Shown in pieces: positions 23,006-33,526 of a stretch of 64,000 nt of DNA. The translations under genes and the position numbers were made by a program. Location of the stretch: NCBI GenBank assembly GCA_964017065.1, contig OZ024789.1, positions 3,537,971 to 3,601,970 on the forward strand. Reading direction: 5' to 3'. The notes under the pieces are model-generated. The model worked only from the letters and a program-made list of their open reading frames with translations. It searched no databases and was not told where the DNA came from. The stretch comes from Haliclona indistincta. Lineage: Eukaryota > Porifera > Demospongiae > Haplosclerida > Chalinidae. Position 1 is the first letter of the stretch. Every line of letters begins with the position of its first letter.

Positions 23006-23824
23006 TCACTTTCTTTTGCGAAGACGACCAGACCATCCTCTCGAAGATTTGTTTTCTTCATGGGGAGATTTGTTCTCTTCACAAGGAGACTTATCCTCTT
23101 CACAGGGAGATTTGTCATCTTCATTGGGAGTCGCCTCATCCAATCTATCTTGGGTTTGCTCTCCTGGTGAACCTCTCTTCTTCGGTCTCTTCTTCTTTGG
23201 TGGCCAAAAATCCGAAGCAAGCTCCTCAGGGCAAGCACGTAGTCTGTCCAGGGCCACCAAGATGGTATCCTCCTCTGGTCTATCGATCCTTCTAATCCTT
23301 GCCGTATTCAAGTCCATTTCAACGACTCTATAAGGTCCATGATAGGGTCTGGCAAATTTTCTCAGAGGCCCTGTCTTGTCAGCCGGTTTAAAGAGAAATA
23401 CTCGGTCGCCCACTCCAAAGCGCGGCGGTCTTGCTTTTCGATCGTAGCAGTTCTTTTGTCTCTTCTGAGCCTTTCCAATACACTTCCGTGCATCCTCCCA
23501 TGCTTCAGCAGTGCGACGAGCCAAACTAGCTCCATATTCTTTTAGATTGCAATCATGCCGAGTTTTCTTACTGGACAAAACAGTCTGAGTAGGAAGACGA
23601 GGATCCCTGCCGTAGAGCAAGAAGAATGGAGATTCTTGGGTGCTCATCTGTTGGGACGCTCTGTAAGCAAACAACACAAACGGTAGTCGCTGATCCCAGT
23701 CCTTTCCATCCCGCTCAACTGTCTTAGCCAGCATATTGATGAGAGTCCTGTTGAACCTCTCGACCAGTCCATCAGTTTGTGGATGGTATGCTGTGGTGTT
23801 TACTTTCTTGTATCCCAGTACCAC
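23006..23824 (-). pseudogene. Ty3/gypsy integrase C-terminal half (displaced by frameshift)
   Basis: A 272-codon frame continues the integrase after the break in the upstream frame: AYHPQTDGLVERFNRTL carries the third catalytic-core Glu, and a GPY/F module (PYHGPYRVVEMD) follows. The C-terminal tail has tandem DKSPCEE/NKSPHEE-like charged repeats and a basic end. The overlap with the upstream frame (23800-23824) marks the shift. It is probably a one-base deletion, real or a sequencing error. Confidence 0.85.
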
Positions 23825-26800
23825 CTGTATACCTCCTTGAGTAATTCAGACAAGAAGGCTTGACCACGGTCTGACAGCAACTCTGAGGGAACTCCATGAC
23901 GAGCCACAATCTCTCTCACAAGCAAATTTGCTATCGTAGCTGCTGTCTGGTCAGGAGTGGGAAATACCTCAGGCCACTTGGTCAAGTAGTCCATAAATAC
24001 CACCGCATACTTATTGCCTCGACTGGATGTTGGAAACTGGATAACATCGACACCAACACGGTCAAAGGGTCCATTGACGGGTATCGGTGTGAGTGGAGAG
24101 TGCACAGCTCGTCCTGGAGAATAAGTGTTACAAACCAAACAGGCACGAGTCCAGTGTGTGATGTCAGCCCTCATACTATGCCACCAATAATGTCGTCTTA
24201 GCTCACTATGTACCTTAGTATCACTCAAGTGTGCTCCAAACACTCCAGCATGAGCTTCAGTGAACAATAGTTGTCGCTGACTTCGAGGTGGGATTATCCT
24301 GAGGGTGCTGTCCTTCTCCACTCTGTACAACACATCATCTTCAATCACATACTGAGAACTTGACAGCACCAACGTCCTAGCTCGACTCTCATCCTCAGGT
24401 AGAACACCAGTCTCGAGGTACACAATGATCTCAGACAAGTCAGAATCTTCTCTCTGAGCTGCAGATAAGGCAGAATGGTCAGAATCTGCTGCAAGGTCCA
24501 TGGCAGCAATCACTCCATCAGGTTCGGTGAGATCCTCACTATCTGATAGTGGAGCTCTGGATAGAGTGTCGGCATTCACATTGCTATGACCCGAACGATG
24601 CTTGATCGTCAAATTCAACTCCTGAATTGCCATGCCCCAACGTGCTAGCTTTCCAGATGGTTGTGGAGTATTCAGCAAAGAGGTCAGAGCGGAGTGGTCT
24701 GTAAATACTTCACAAGAATGTCCATAGAGATAGGGTCTAAAGTGCTTGACTGCCCACACAACTCCCAAACCTTCAAGCTCGGTGATACCATAATTCTTCT
24801 CATGTGATTGCAAAGATCGGCTAGCATAAGCAACAGGATGTACAGAGCCATCATCTTGTTTCTGAGCCAACACTGCTCCAAGTCCTGCTCCTGATGCATC
24901 AGTCTCGAGCACGAAAGGTCTTGAGAAATCAGGGAATACCAATAATGGAGAGTTGATGAGTAGCTCTTTCAAATCATCGAATGCTTTCTGACAGTTGTGT
25001 GTCCAAGCAAAAGGAACATCCTTCTTGGTGAGAGCATGAAGTGGTCCAGCAATCTTGGCGAAGCCTGGAACGAACTTCCGATAATACGAGGCAAGACCTA
25101 GAAAAGAACGCAGTGTCTTTACGTCTTGTGGTACAGGAAACTGTCGCACTGCCTCGACCTTCTTTGGATCTGCCCGAACACCATGTTCCGAGACCACATG
25201 TCCTAAATACTCTACTTCAGTTAGAGCAAATCGGCACTTTCCTGATCGTAGTTTCAACCCTGCCTCACGAAGACGATCTGTCACCTTGGAGAGATTAACA
25301 TTGTGTTCTTCCATAGTTCGCCCGAACACAAGTACATCATCAAGATATACAACACAAACTGACCGTGCCAATCCTGACAGGACAATTTCCATCAATCTCT
25401 GGAAAGTAGCAGGTGCATTCACCAACCCAAACGGCATCTTTCTGAACTGATACAGACCTGCAAAAGTGGTGAAAGCTGTCTTTTCTTTGGAGTCCTCATC
25501 CATAGCAACCTGCCAGTATCCGGATGCAAGGTCTAATGCTGAGAAATACTTGGAACCATTCAGGATATCTAGTGTGTCGTCAATCCTGGGTAATGGGAAT
25601 TCATCCAACTTAGTGATCTGGTTAAGCTTCCGATAGTCAACGCAGAAACGAATTCCACCGTCTTTCTTCTGAACAAGTACTATTGGGCTGGCCCAAGGAC
25701 TAGCTGAGGGTTCAATAACTCCTTGTTTGAGCATGTCATCTACAAGCTCTTCAACCTTGTTTCTTAGTGCAAATGGAGTCCTTCTCAAAGGTTGCTTGAT
25801 AGGGAGGTGTTGACCGGTGTTGATTGGGTGAGTCACTAACTCAGTTGTACCAAGCTCACTTGGGTCTAGTGCAAAGACATCAGAATAAGAAGACAATAGA
25901 GATTGTAGAGACTCTCGGTCGTCCTTCACAAGATGACTAAAGTCAGTGCCGATCTGATTGAACAGCTTAGCGATCCGTTCCTGACGCTTGTCAGCTTCAT
26001 CGTGTGGTAGGTCTTCCACTGTGAGGCTCTGCAGTCTGGATAGTTCTGCTGATCGACTCAAGTCACTCTCATCTCTAGACAACACAGTGGTTGCTGTAAC
26101 AAGTCCAAGATGAGTCCCTTCTTCTAGGCACTCTTTCTCAACACCACTGTTCTGCAATACCAATGTCAAGAATTGGTCTTCTTTCATCTCTACGACACTG
26201 TCAGCCATTTGTAGTCCTTGACTCAGTTCAGATGGGGTGAACATTAGTGGTCCTTTGAGGGGAGTGCCTTCCACGGTCGCACGTACTACCTTTTGCATAC
26301 CAGCTGGAATCTTCACAGCTTGCAGTAGTCGTACCTCTTTTCCATCAAGTAGTCTGGTTTCTACTTCTTTCTGTACAGGCTGTGTAACACCAGGCTCATG
26401 GGGAGATTCTCGACTTTCCTCTCTAACAGTCGGCTTCGACTCTGATGGAGTAAGTTGCTCACTAGCGAAGAGATCTGTTGTGCCACCATCAGCATCCTTT
26501 GTTACCAAGGAGAATCCTAGCTGAGGTTGAACGTCGGTGCCTAATAAGAGGTCATTGGGAGCGTTCTTGCGAACTAAAATAGTAGTATTCATTTGGCATC
26601 GTCCCCTGGACAGAGTGAGTTCAGTCTGAGCAATGAAATCTAGGCGGTGTCCACCATAGCTTTTCAACATTACATCAGGGGCTTTGAGCTTCTTGCGAGT
26701 AGATTCTATCCACTGCGCATCTGTCTGCTCCTTAGGTCGGTTGCTCTTAAGAACCTTCCACACGAACTCCAAAGAGGCAATAGTGGCTGGCGATCCAGTG

Positions 26801-29097
26801 TCTATTAGAGCTTCGACACTGATCCCTTCCAACGCGACAGTAGCATAGACAGTAGGTCCCAACCTCGAACCTTTGTCAGCTGGTATGACTGCTTTTACTG
26901 CATTAAGACTCTCAATAGCTGCATCCAATTCAGCTTGCCGTAGCTTTTCACGGAGGATTTCTATCTCTTGTTTTTTATCCACAGAGTCAGAATTCTCTTG
27001 TGGGGTCATGTGTTTCACTTGAGATTTTCCTCGCGATTCGCCACTGTTCTTGGGAGTCTTCTGATAGGGGCAATCAGTCTTGTAGTGTCCTTCCATACCA
27101 CATCGGTAACAGGCGACATTCTTGCCACGTGGGGTCTTGGGTGGATCAGTACGATCAGAGGGAGTAGGTAGAGGAACTTTAGGAGGAGTAGCTGGTGTAG
27201 GGAGGTTACGGTTCACCGGTCCGCCAAAACGATTCTTGTTTTGATATAGTTTCTGTGGGTAACGTCCCGAAACTTCTTTCCACTTGGCTTCCTCAAATCT
27301 GGCTTTAGCTACAATCTCATCAACACTGCCCTCAACGCCCACAACTTTGGCTTGGATTTCTGGTCGAAGACCAGACACAAACTGGTTCAGTAGAACTATC
27401 TGACCAACCTTCTCAGCTTCTGTGTTACCACCTATGGTAGTAGAATATGCTTTGCTGTGTAGCTTGCGAAGCTCTTGGGCGTAGTCATCGACGGATTCAC
27501 TAGCTCCCTGTTTTCGACTATGAAACATCTGGGTCTGTAGTGCCGTCAGTTTAACTGGTGTAAACCTCTTCTTCAATGCACCAATTAGTTGGTCATAGTC
27601 GGCCTTCTGTGTTGGAGTACAGGACCTATAGAAGGACTTAGCGTTGCCTCGAAGAGCTGCAGTGAGGTGTACTGTCTTGAAATTTTTGTCCCACCTAGCA
27701 ACACGTGCCACTGCTTCAAAGTGATCCAACCATTCTTCAAATGTTTCACCATCACGCTGATCTCCGCCATGAAAGCTGGGAATAGACGGTAAGTGGGCAG
27801 GATGGACCATAGGTGGGTAAGGTGTAGCGCTTGCAGCTCCAGTTAACCCTGGGTTGAAACTCGTACTGTAAGGGCTAGGGGTAGGGGTAAAATGAAAGGG
27901 TGTAGTCACTGGGGTAGAGACACTCTCAGTAGATACAGGTAATGGCTGAGTTGCATGTCCTCCTGCGATCGCAGTCGTCGTGGTTGGAGAGTAGGTGAAA
28001 GTAGGTTTAGTTGCCGGTGACGATGACACAGAAGTGTACGCAGTCATTGGAGAGTAGGGAAAGGTAGGCATGGCTGTTGGTGACGATGACACAGAAGTGC
28101 ATGTAGTCAGTCCAGCAGCTCCAAAACCTGCAAGAGGAGAAAAAGATGGTAATGACCCAACTTTCAAGTTAGTCTGTCCTGGTAATGAGAACCGCACAGC
28201 TGCAGCAGGTGTGAAGGAAGGTGCAGTCACGTGTAATCCATGGCTCGGAAGGGTGATAGTCGGTGCTGCTGACTCTTTGTTTCTCTTTGTAGAAGGTCCT
28301 TCCAGTTCCTGAATCTTGATTTTAGCTCCCTCCAGTTCAGCCCGAAGTTGTTGATTCTCAGATATGCTGTCCCCCAGCTGTCCTTGAAGGTGCTGATTCT
28401 CAGATCTGGTGTCCTCCAGCTGTCCTTGAAGGTGTTGACTCTCTGATCGGCATGTCTCTAGCTGCCCTCGAAGGTGTTGACTCTCACCTTGACACGTCTC
28501 CAGCTGTTCCTGAAGGTGACAAATGGATTCGTCCTTGTGTTCGCTTAACTCCTGCAAATGTTGTTCCCGCTGTTTCGCTTCTTCTAGCTGTCTGGATAAA
28601 GAGTCGTCCTCGGTTGCAGTACTCTCTTGCCTTGTTCTGCGCAGATGATCAAGCTCGTCTAAAGCTCTTTGCTCCCGTGCTTCCCATTTCGATCGCTCAG
28701 ATTCCAAGAGTCGATAATACTTTAACTCTCGAGCCTCTCCTCGCTGTTCTTCTTCCAAACGGTATTGTTCAAACTCTGCTGCCTTAACTTTCAGCTGTTC
28801 TTCCAGTTCACTCTCTCTGTTCTTGCTCCTTGATAATGCTTCTTGCAATTCGCTCGCTGCTCCAGGCTCCGTTTGCTCGGTTTGTTCACTTGCCGTAGTC
28901 TGCTCCGCGCACTGCTTGATGCGGTCTCTAAGCTGTTCCGCTTCGGTCTTTGACTGTTCGAGCTCCTCCTCCAACTGTAGAACATGACTCTGGTCGGGGT
29001 GTTCCTCACGCAGACGTCTGTTTTCTGTCTCTAGTTGGTTCTTCTCCCACGTCAGGTTGTCCAACCGCGTCCTCAAGGCTTCCATTGCACACTGCAA
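23800..29097 (-). CDS. Ty3/gypsy Gag-Pol polyprotein (1765 codons, ends early in integrase)
   Basis: One open frame. Residues 1-270 are a long coiled coil, with four 13- to 14-residue repeats around 196-250 (QLETCQGESQHLR and variants). Then a Pro/Ser/Thr-rich linker; a retrotransposon Gag domain at about 440-610; a CCHC knuckle (CYRCGMEGHYKTDC, about 663-676); an aspartic protease (ALIDTGSPA, about 763); reverse transcriptase about 1120-1300 with YLDDV at 1251; RNase H about 1394-1515; the integrase HHCC finger (about 1616-1657); and the start of the integrase core (GVDVIQF, LLSDRGQAF). The frame ends within the integrase core, where the next frame takes over. Gag and Pol share one frame without a shift. 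A coiled coil this long before Gag is unusual. Confidence 0.95.
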   Translation of the reverse strand: MQCAMEALRTRLDNLTWEKNQLETENRRLREEHPDQSHVLQLEEELEQSKTEAEQLRDRIKQCAEQTTASEQTEQTEPGAASELQEALSRSKNRESELEEQLKVKAAEFEQYRLEEEQRGEARELKYYRLLESERSKWEAREQRALDELDHLRRTRQESTATEDDSLSRQLEEAKQREQHLQELSEHKDESICHLQEQLETCQGESQHLRGQLETCRSESQHLQGQLEDTRSENQHLQGQLGDSISENQQLRAELEGAKIKIQELEGPSTKRNKESAAPTITLPSHGLHVTAPSFTPAAAVRFSLPGQTNLKVGSLPSFSPLAGFGAAGLTTCTSVSSSPTAMPTFPYSPMTAYTSVSSSPATKPTFTYSPTTTTAIAGGHATQPLPVSTESVSTPVTTPFHFTPTPSPYSTSFNPGLTGAASATPYPPMVHPAHLPSIPSFHGGDQRDGETFEEWLDHFEAVARVARWDKNFKTVHLTAALRGNAKSFYRSCTPTQKADYDQLIGALKKRFTPVKLTALQTQMFHSRKQGASESVDDYAQELRKLHSKAYSTTIGGNTEAEKVGQIVLLNQFVSGLRPEIQAKVVGVEGSVDEIVAKARFEEAKWKEVSGRYPQKLYQNKNRFGGPVNRNLPTPATPPKVPLPTPSDRTDPPKTPRGKNVACYRCGMEGHYKTDCPYQKTPKNSGESRGKSQVKHMTPQENSDSVDKKQEIEILREKLRQAELDAAIESLNAVKAVIPADKGSRLGPTVYATVALEGISVEALIDTGSPATIASLEFVWKVLKSNRPKEQTDAQWIESTRKKLKAPDVMLKSYGGHRLDFIAQTELTLSRGRCQMNTTILVRKNAPNDLLLGTDVQPQLGFSLVTKDADGGTTDLFASEQLTPSESKPTVREESRESPHEPGVTQPVQKEVETRLLDGKEVRLLQAVKIPAGMQKVVRATVEGTPLKGPLMFTPSELSQGLQMADSVVEMKEDQFLTLVLQNSGVEKECLEEGTHLGLVTATTVLSRDESDLSRSAELSRLQSLTVEDLPHDEADKRQERIAKLFNQIGTDFSHLVKDDRESLQSLLSSYSDVFALDPSELGTTELVTHPINTGQHLPIKQPLRRTPFALRNKVEELVDDMLKQGVIEPSASPWASPIVLVQKKDGGIRFCVDYRKLNQITKLDEFPLPRIDDTLDILNGSKYFSALDLASGYWQVAMDEDSKEKTAFTTFAGLYQFRKMPFGLVNAPATFQRLMEIVLSGLARSVCVVYLDDVLVFGRTMEEHNVNLSKVTDRLREAGLKLRSGKCRFALTEVEYLGHVVSEHGVRADPKKVEAVRQFPVPQDVKTLRSFLGLASYYRKFVPGFAKIAGPLHALTKKDVPFAWTHNCQKAFDDLKELLINSPLLVFPDFSRPFVLETDASGAGLGAVLAQKQDDGSVHPVAYASRSLQSHEKNYGITELEGLGVVWAVKHFRPYLYGHSCEVFTDHSALTSLLNTPQPSGKLARWGMAIQELNLTIKHRSGHSNVNADTLSRAPLSDSEDLTEPDGVIAAMDLAADSDHSALSAAQREDSDLSEIIVYLETGVLPEDESRARTLVLSSSQYVIEDDVLYRVEKDSTLRIIPPRSQRQLLFTEAHAGVFGAHLSDTKVHSELRRHYWWHSMRADITHWTRACLVCNTYSPGRAVHSPLTPIPVNGPFDRVGVDVIQFPTSSRGNKYAVVFMDYLTKWPEVFPTPDQTAATIANLLVREIVARHGVPSELLSDRGQAFLSELLKEVYRWYWDTRK

Positions 29098-29160
29098 CTC
29101 CAGGTAGCCAACGCAATGACGATCCGTCGGTGAGATTGATTGGCGCTCTCTCCTAACAGT

Positions 29161-29178
29161 ATCCCGGACAAGCCCCCA
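29161..29178 (-). other. Primer binding site, tRNA-Pro type
   Basis: On the minus strand TGGGGGCTTGTCCGGGAT starts two bases after the 5' LTR. It differs at one base from the tRNA-Pro primer site known from murine gammaretroviruses, so tRNA-Pro is the likely primer. Confidence 0.75.
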
Positions 29179-29180
29179 AA

Positions 29181-29373
29181 TGTAACTCTAGAGGCCGCCA
29201 GGCGCGAGACAAACACTGAGGATTCAGTTCAGAGCAACTGCTCTATTCAACTCTTTCTTACTGAATCACATTCTAACCCAATACAATTGATACATGGCTT
29301 TATATACAGCACATAATTAGAATCATAGTCATAATCAGTTATAGTTAACACTAGTTCACAGTCAGATATTACA
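29181..29373 (-). repeat. 5' LTR (193 bp)
   Basis: Same length and apparently the same sequence as 22772-22964. It holds the promoter of the element on the minus strand. Confidence 0.95.
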
Positions 29374-29482
29374 TACACAAGATCCCTTAATATTAAGAGG
29401 CTATTTTATGTACTCTGCTCCTTAATATTAAGGGTCTTTTTTATGTACAGAGCCTCTTTATATATGGAGCTTTTTTATGTAC
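29374..29482 (+). repeat. Tandem CTTTTTTATGTAC repeat, right part
   Basis: Three imperfect units ending TTTTATGTAC, continuing the array interrupted by the retrotransposon. Confidence 0.7.
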
Positions 29483-29502
29483 AATTACTATCTATAAAGA
29501 AA

Positions 29503-30110
29503 TTAAAAAGATTTCTATCGAAATCAAAAGGATGTAGGGTTGTGAAATCTACCACTGGTCCACAATGCAATCTAACAAGGAACAAGCTTGGAATGGTAAC
29601 ATGATTGACTTGCTAACAGACCATAGATCCCTACATCAGTGGCTGTATATAAGATGTCACAAGCGGAATGCACGTCAGGTGTCAACAGCAACTAGCTGAC
29701 CTAGCTATAGCCAACCACAGCAGCCACTGATGTAGGGATCTATGGTCTGTTAGCAAGTCAATCATGTTACCATTCCAAGCTTGTTCCTTGTTAGATTGCA
29801 TTGTAGACCAGTGGTAGATTTCACAACCCTACATCCTTTTGATTTCGATAGAAATCTTTTTAATTTCTTGTTCGTGTCCTTTTTACTTTTTAGTGAAATG
29901 CAGTTCAGTATCATGAACGTACTGAGCCGTTTCCACCATTGATTTAGTTTTCCTGTTGTTGATGGCTTTTCTTTATTATTAACAATTTTAAACTTGTAGC
30001 TAAAAATAGTTATTGTGTTGTACATATCAGCTCGCCTACGCATACATGCATGCATGAAGTGCTTACGAGCCCCGCCCACACTACTTTGTAGATCTGAACG
30101 GCGGTTTATT
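29503..30110. mobile_element. Palindromic repeat family, copy 1, with shared right flank
   Basis: 29503-29875 is a palindrome: GAAATTAAAAAGATTTCTAT at the left, its complement at the right, inner arms meeting around CTACATCAGTGGCTG...CAGCCACTGATGTAG. The following 230 bp (to about 30110, ending near GAGCCCCGCCCACAC) is also shared with the copy at 33527-34120, so the repeat unit is longer than the palindrome. Confidence 0.8.
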
Positions 30111-30310
30111 ATAATTATCTGGCAAGCGCAGAATGGTGATCCTATACGTTCAGACGATCTTACCGTTCTTCGAAGACTCCAGACAGATATGTGTTCTGCG
30201 TGATCCATACGGCGCGGAGATACTCAAGGTACCGGTAGTGCTTGGTCACGTGCGCAAACCACTGCTTGGTCACGTGCGTATTGCGCAATCACAATAATGG
30301 CGTCTAACAC

Positions 30311-30796
30311 GGGTACTGGTAAAACCAGGAACGGGAAACGAGGAAACGGGAAATGGGAAATAAGAAACGGGAAATGGGAAATAAGAAACGGGAAATGGGA
30401 AATAAGAAACGGCGCCATTATTGCACTAAAACTACTAAATCCTAAACCAAACCCAAGACCCTAAAAACCTTCGCCTAACAGCGCCCAGTATGGACCTAAC
30501 GGCGCCAGTATGGACCTAACAGCGACCAGTACTATATTATGGCATGTTAGGCGAATACTGAGCGCTGTTAGGTCCATACTGGCGCCGTTAGGTCCATACT
30601 GGCGCCGTTAGGTCCATACAGTTACTGGCGCTGTTAGGTCCATACTGGGCGCTGTTAGGCGAAGGTTTTTAGGGTCTTGGGTTTGGGATTTAGTAGTTTT
30701 AGTGCAATAATGGCGCCGTTTCTTATTTCCCATTTCCCGTTTCTTATTTCCCATTTCCCGTTTCCTCGTTTCCCGTTCCTGGTTTTACCAGTACCC
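30311..30796. mobile_element. Palindromic TIR element with 9-bp target duplication
   Basis: GGGTACTGGTAAAACCAGGA at the left end and its complement at the right; GTCTAACAC lies at 30302-30310 and 30797-30805, a 9-bp duplication. The arms carry GGGAAATGGGAAATAAGAAAC tandem units (inverted on the right), and the centre has GCGCTGTTAGGTCCATACTG units. Between them is the CTAAACC...CCCTAAAAACCTTCGCC tail also seen in the 3.2 and 7.6-8.7 kb elements. Confidence 0.9.
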
Positions 30797-30805
30797 GTCT
30801 AACAC

Positions 30806-31381
30806 TTAGCTGACAATGGATCACGATCGAGAACTCGCGGAATGTACAGTACCGCTCACGAGTAAGTGGACCAACACCCGCGGGAGACTCGCAGGCAACC
30901 CGGGGGTAAATTTGTCTTGCCCGCGGAACCGTGTATCATTAACCGCGAGTATATGCGAATGCAGAGTGCATCACGCGCTGGTGCGGATACGTGCGAGCAC
31001 TGTATATGCTCGCGAAAGTCACATGTATATCGCCGTTTCGCTAAAAACAAAGTTCAAATTTCACGACTGTTCGTGGGTGCTTTGGTCTCGGCACTGCTCG
31101 CGTAAAGGCGCTAGGCGCGCTGAAGAAGAAAGAAAGAAGAAAACGAAGATGATGAAACTCGATTTTCACCGTTTCTAGGTTCGTCGCTTTAGTAACAGTG
31201 TAGAGCACTCTCCTTGCTACTGTAAGATGGGGCAACGCCAGAGAGCAGATCTAAGTGTCCTTGAACGTATAAATTCACCACCTGGCGAAATATCAGCGTT
31301 TGAACGCTAATACATTGAATGTAGCCGCCATCTTGTTTTTCCGTTCAACCCTACATAGGGAGGCACTACCGTACCTCCCTA
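30806..31381. other. GC-rich stretch, no gene confirmed
   Basis: An ATG-initiated frame from 30816 runs 120 codons in CpG-rich DNA and has a possible donor at CCCGGG/GGTAAA, but no downstream exon in phase was found. It could be a first exon or promoter region of the element to its right. Confidence 0.25.
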
Positions 31382-33525
31382 ATAGATTAAGGATTCACCC
31401 CATGCTCCGCCCACTCTACATAAAAAGGACCAATAATAGTATCGATCATGTGACACTTCTATGGGACAATTTTATGTACAGCAATTACTTCCATAGATTA
31501 AGAACTCGCCCCATGCTCCGCCCACTCTACATAAAAAGGACCCTAGGAATAATTTTTATTTACAGTGCATTTTCTGCAGGGATCACTGACCTTGGTCCAC
31601 CAACTGTGTTCTACATATGAATGCAGGTTATGGTCAAATCAGCAAGCTCTCTGGACTAATTCCATGCAGCCAAGCACCTTGCATCCTGCATCATGGAAAC
31701 ATTAATGTTATTATAGTATTGTATGGTAATTCAGTAAAAACAATGGGTGGGGCACAGTGAAGAAAGAGTGTTGATGTATTTTGACGCATTGTCAGGAGAG
31801 CGTCAACTACAAACACTGCCTCCCGATGTAGTCGTATCACTACCATCTGTATGCGACACTGAAACAAGTGCATGGAAGGCAGCAAGATCATGGGCCAAAT
31901 GGTGGACAAAGCCATCACATCTAAGTATGAAAATGCTCCCTGTAGCTATAATACTGCAGTCTAATATTGTGAACTTTGCATGAATAATTAATTTTTTACA
32001 ATCATGTATACAGACAGTTATGTGTTCCTTGATTAATTATTCCTATAGGAATGCTAACACCAGCATTCAGCACTGCAAATCAGCTGATATGGGAGGCAAT
32101 GCCAGCAGATACCAATGGTGTTGATTCATTAAATAAATACTCCATTGACAAGTCAAATAGAGCGAAGACACTATTACTACTACTTGTCACACTACTTGCT
32201 TAGATTTTACCTACCGGCAAGACAAGATGACTTTGGAGCATTTGTTTACCTACAGCGGCTTACCGATATCGTTCCAAAGAAAAACAACAGAAACCGTCAA
32301 TAATTCTACAGTACGGCAAAACAAAGCCAGGCGCAAGCGAATATTAGCTCAAGTAAATGAAGATGAAGATGACGTTGGATTAAAAGGTATAATACAATAA
32401 AATAATATGAGATCTCCACTGATGTTCATGCATTTATATAGCAGCACATGTGAAGAAGAAGCTTCGCACGTCTACTGTCACGGTAACAGATCCTGACAAT
32501 GAGGACTTTGTCAGTTGCAGCAAAGAGAACAAAGGTTCATTGATAGCTGTTATACTCAGTCAATGTTATTATTTTACAAATAAAGGTACCACAAGGCAGA
32601 GAAAAGGAAAACAAACAAAGGGTATTAAATCCTATTATTATGCATTCGTTATTAATTTTATTCTCCTTTTAGGAAAAGCAAGTTACTTCGGCAGGAGTGT
32701 CGAAGTCTTCTTTGACGACGGAAAGTGGTATAGGGGTATCATAATTGGAACTCATCCAACCACCAATATGTGGGTTACCAGGTTTGAGGACAGTACTGAA
32801 CAGTATACTGAAGATCCGTCTACAGACAAAGATTACAAGCTGCTGTAATAACATAATTGTGATCACTTATTATAGGTAGCTCATCATTATAGCTAGTTCA
32901 TTTTAGTTAATCATAGTTAATTCATAGTTAATTTTATCACTGTGACAGTTCATCTATATCCAATTAACTCACTATATGTATATAATTATTTACCTGGAGC
33001 TCACTTATCACTCAAATTCATATTTTATATTGTAACCTAATTGTTTGCATTTCCTGGTTATAACTACAATAATTATTATCATTCTTGATTTCATGACCTA
33101 ACATAACAATTCTATCTTTAATAATGTTTAGGTTTATCTAAGACAGTCACATTGTTCTTACTGCATTCAGTGGATGGTGTATGTAGAACACAGTTGGTGG
33201 ACCAAGGTCAGTGATCCCTGCAGAAAAATGCACTGTACATAAAAATTATTCCTAGGGTCCTTTTTATGTAGAGTGGGCGGAGCATGGGGTGAGTTCTTAA
33301 TCTATGGAAGTAATTGCTGTACATAAAATTGTCCCATAGTAGTGTCACATGATCGATACTATTATGGGTCCTTTTTATGTAGAGTGGGCGGAGCATGGGG
33401 CGAGTTTTTAATCTATGGAAGTAATTGCTGTACATAAAATTGTCCCATAGTAGTGTAACATGATCGATACTATTATGGGTCCTTTTTATGTAGAGTGGGC
33501 GGAGCATGGGGTGAATCCTTAATCT
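31382..33525 (+). mobile_element. Long-TIR DNA transposon carrying a Tudor-like reading frame
   Basis: The left terminal block (31382-31617) reappears inverted at 33184-33525. Each block is built of units of about 107 bp containing CCATGCTCCGCCCACTCTAC and ACAATTTTATGTACAGCAAT, two units on the left and three on the right. Between them lies a spliced, partly broken coding region. The right end abuts a palindromic repeat. Target duplications could not be assigned. Confidence 0.75.
31773..32848 (+). pseudogene. Element-encoded protein: transposase-like C-terminus plus Tudor/Agenet-like domain, frameshifted
   Basis: The first part reads EERVLMYFDALSGERQLQTL and AWKAARSWAKWW, then (after TCCTATAG at about 32041) a TANQLIWEAMPADTNGVDSL block like the C-terminal part of SWIM-type transposases. 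The frame shifts near 32170-32200 into YRQDKMTLEHLFTYSGLPIS. Later exons join in phase (32443-32537, 32587-32620, 32673-32848) and end with a compact beta-rich module, SYFGRSVEVFFDDGKWYRGI...MWVTRFEDSTEQY, typical of Tudor/Agenet-like reader folds; the stop is TAA at 32846. The N-terminal and catalytic parts of a transposase are absent. Domain names are inferred from pattern only. Confidence 0.5.
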
Positions 33526-33526
33526 A

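Larger units (their letters stand above)
22772..29373 (-). mobile_element. Ty3/gypsy LTR retrotransposon, near full length
   Basis: About 6.6 kb, transcribed on the minus strand. Two 193-bp LTRs look identical by eye, begin TG and end CA, and are flanked by TACA on both sides, a 4-bp duplication. Primer site, gag, protease, reverse transcriptase, RNase H, integrase and polypurine tract are in the canonical Ty3/gypsy order. Identical-looking LTRs imply recent insertion. One frameshift splits the integrase region. Confidence 0.95.

Noticed and set aside
24684..28787. Several 60-110 codon frames inside the gypsy element
   Set aside because: They are shadows of the 1765-codon Gag-Pol frame in other frames.
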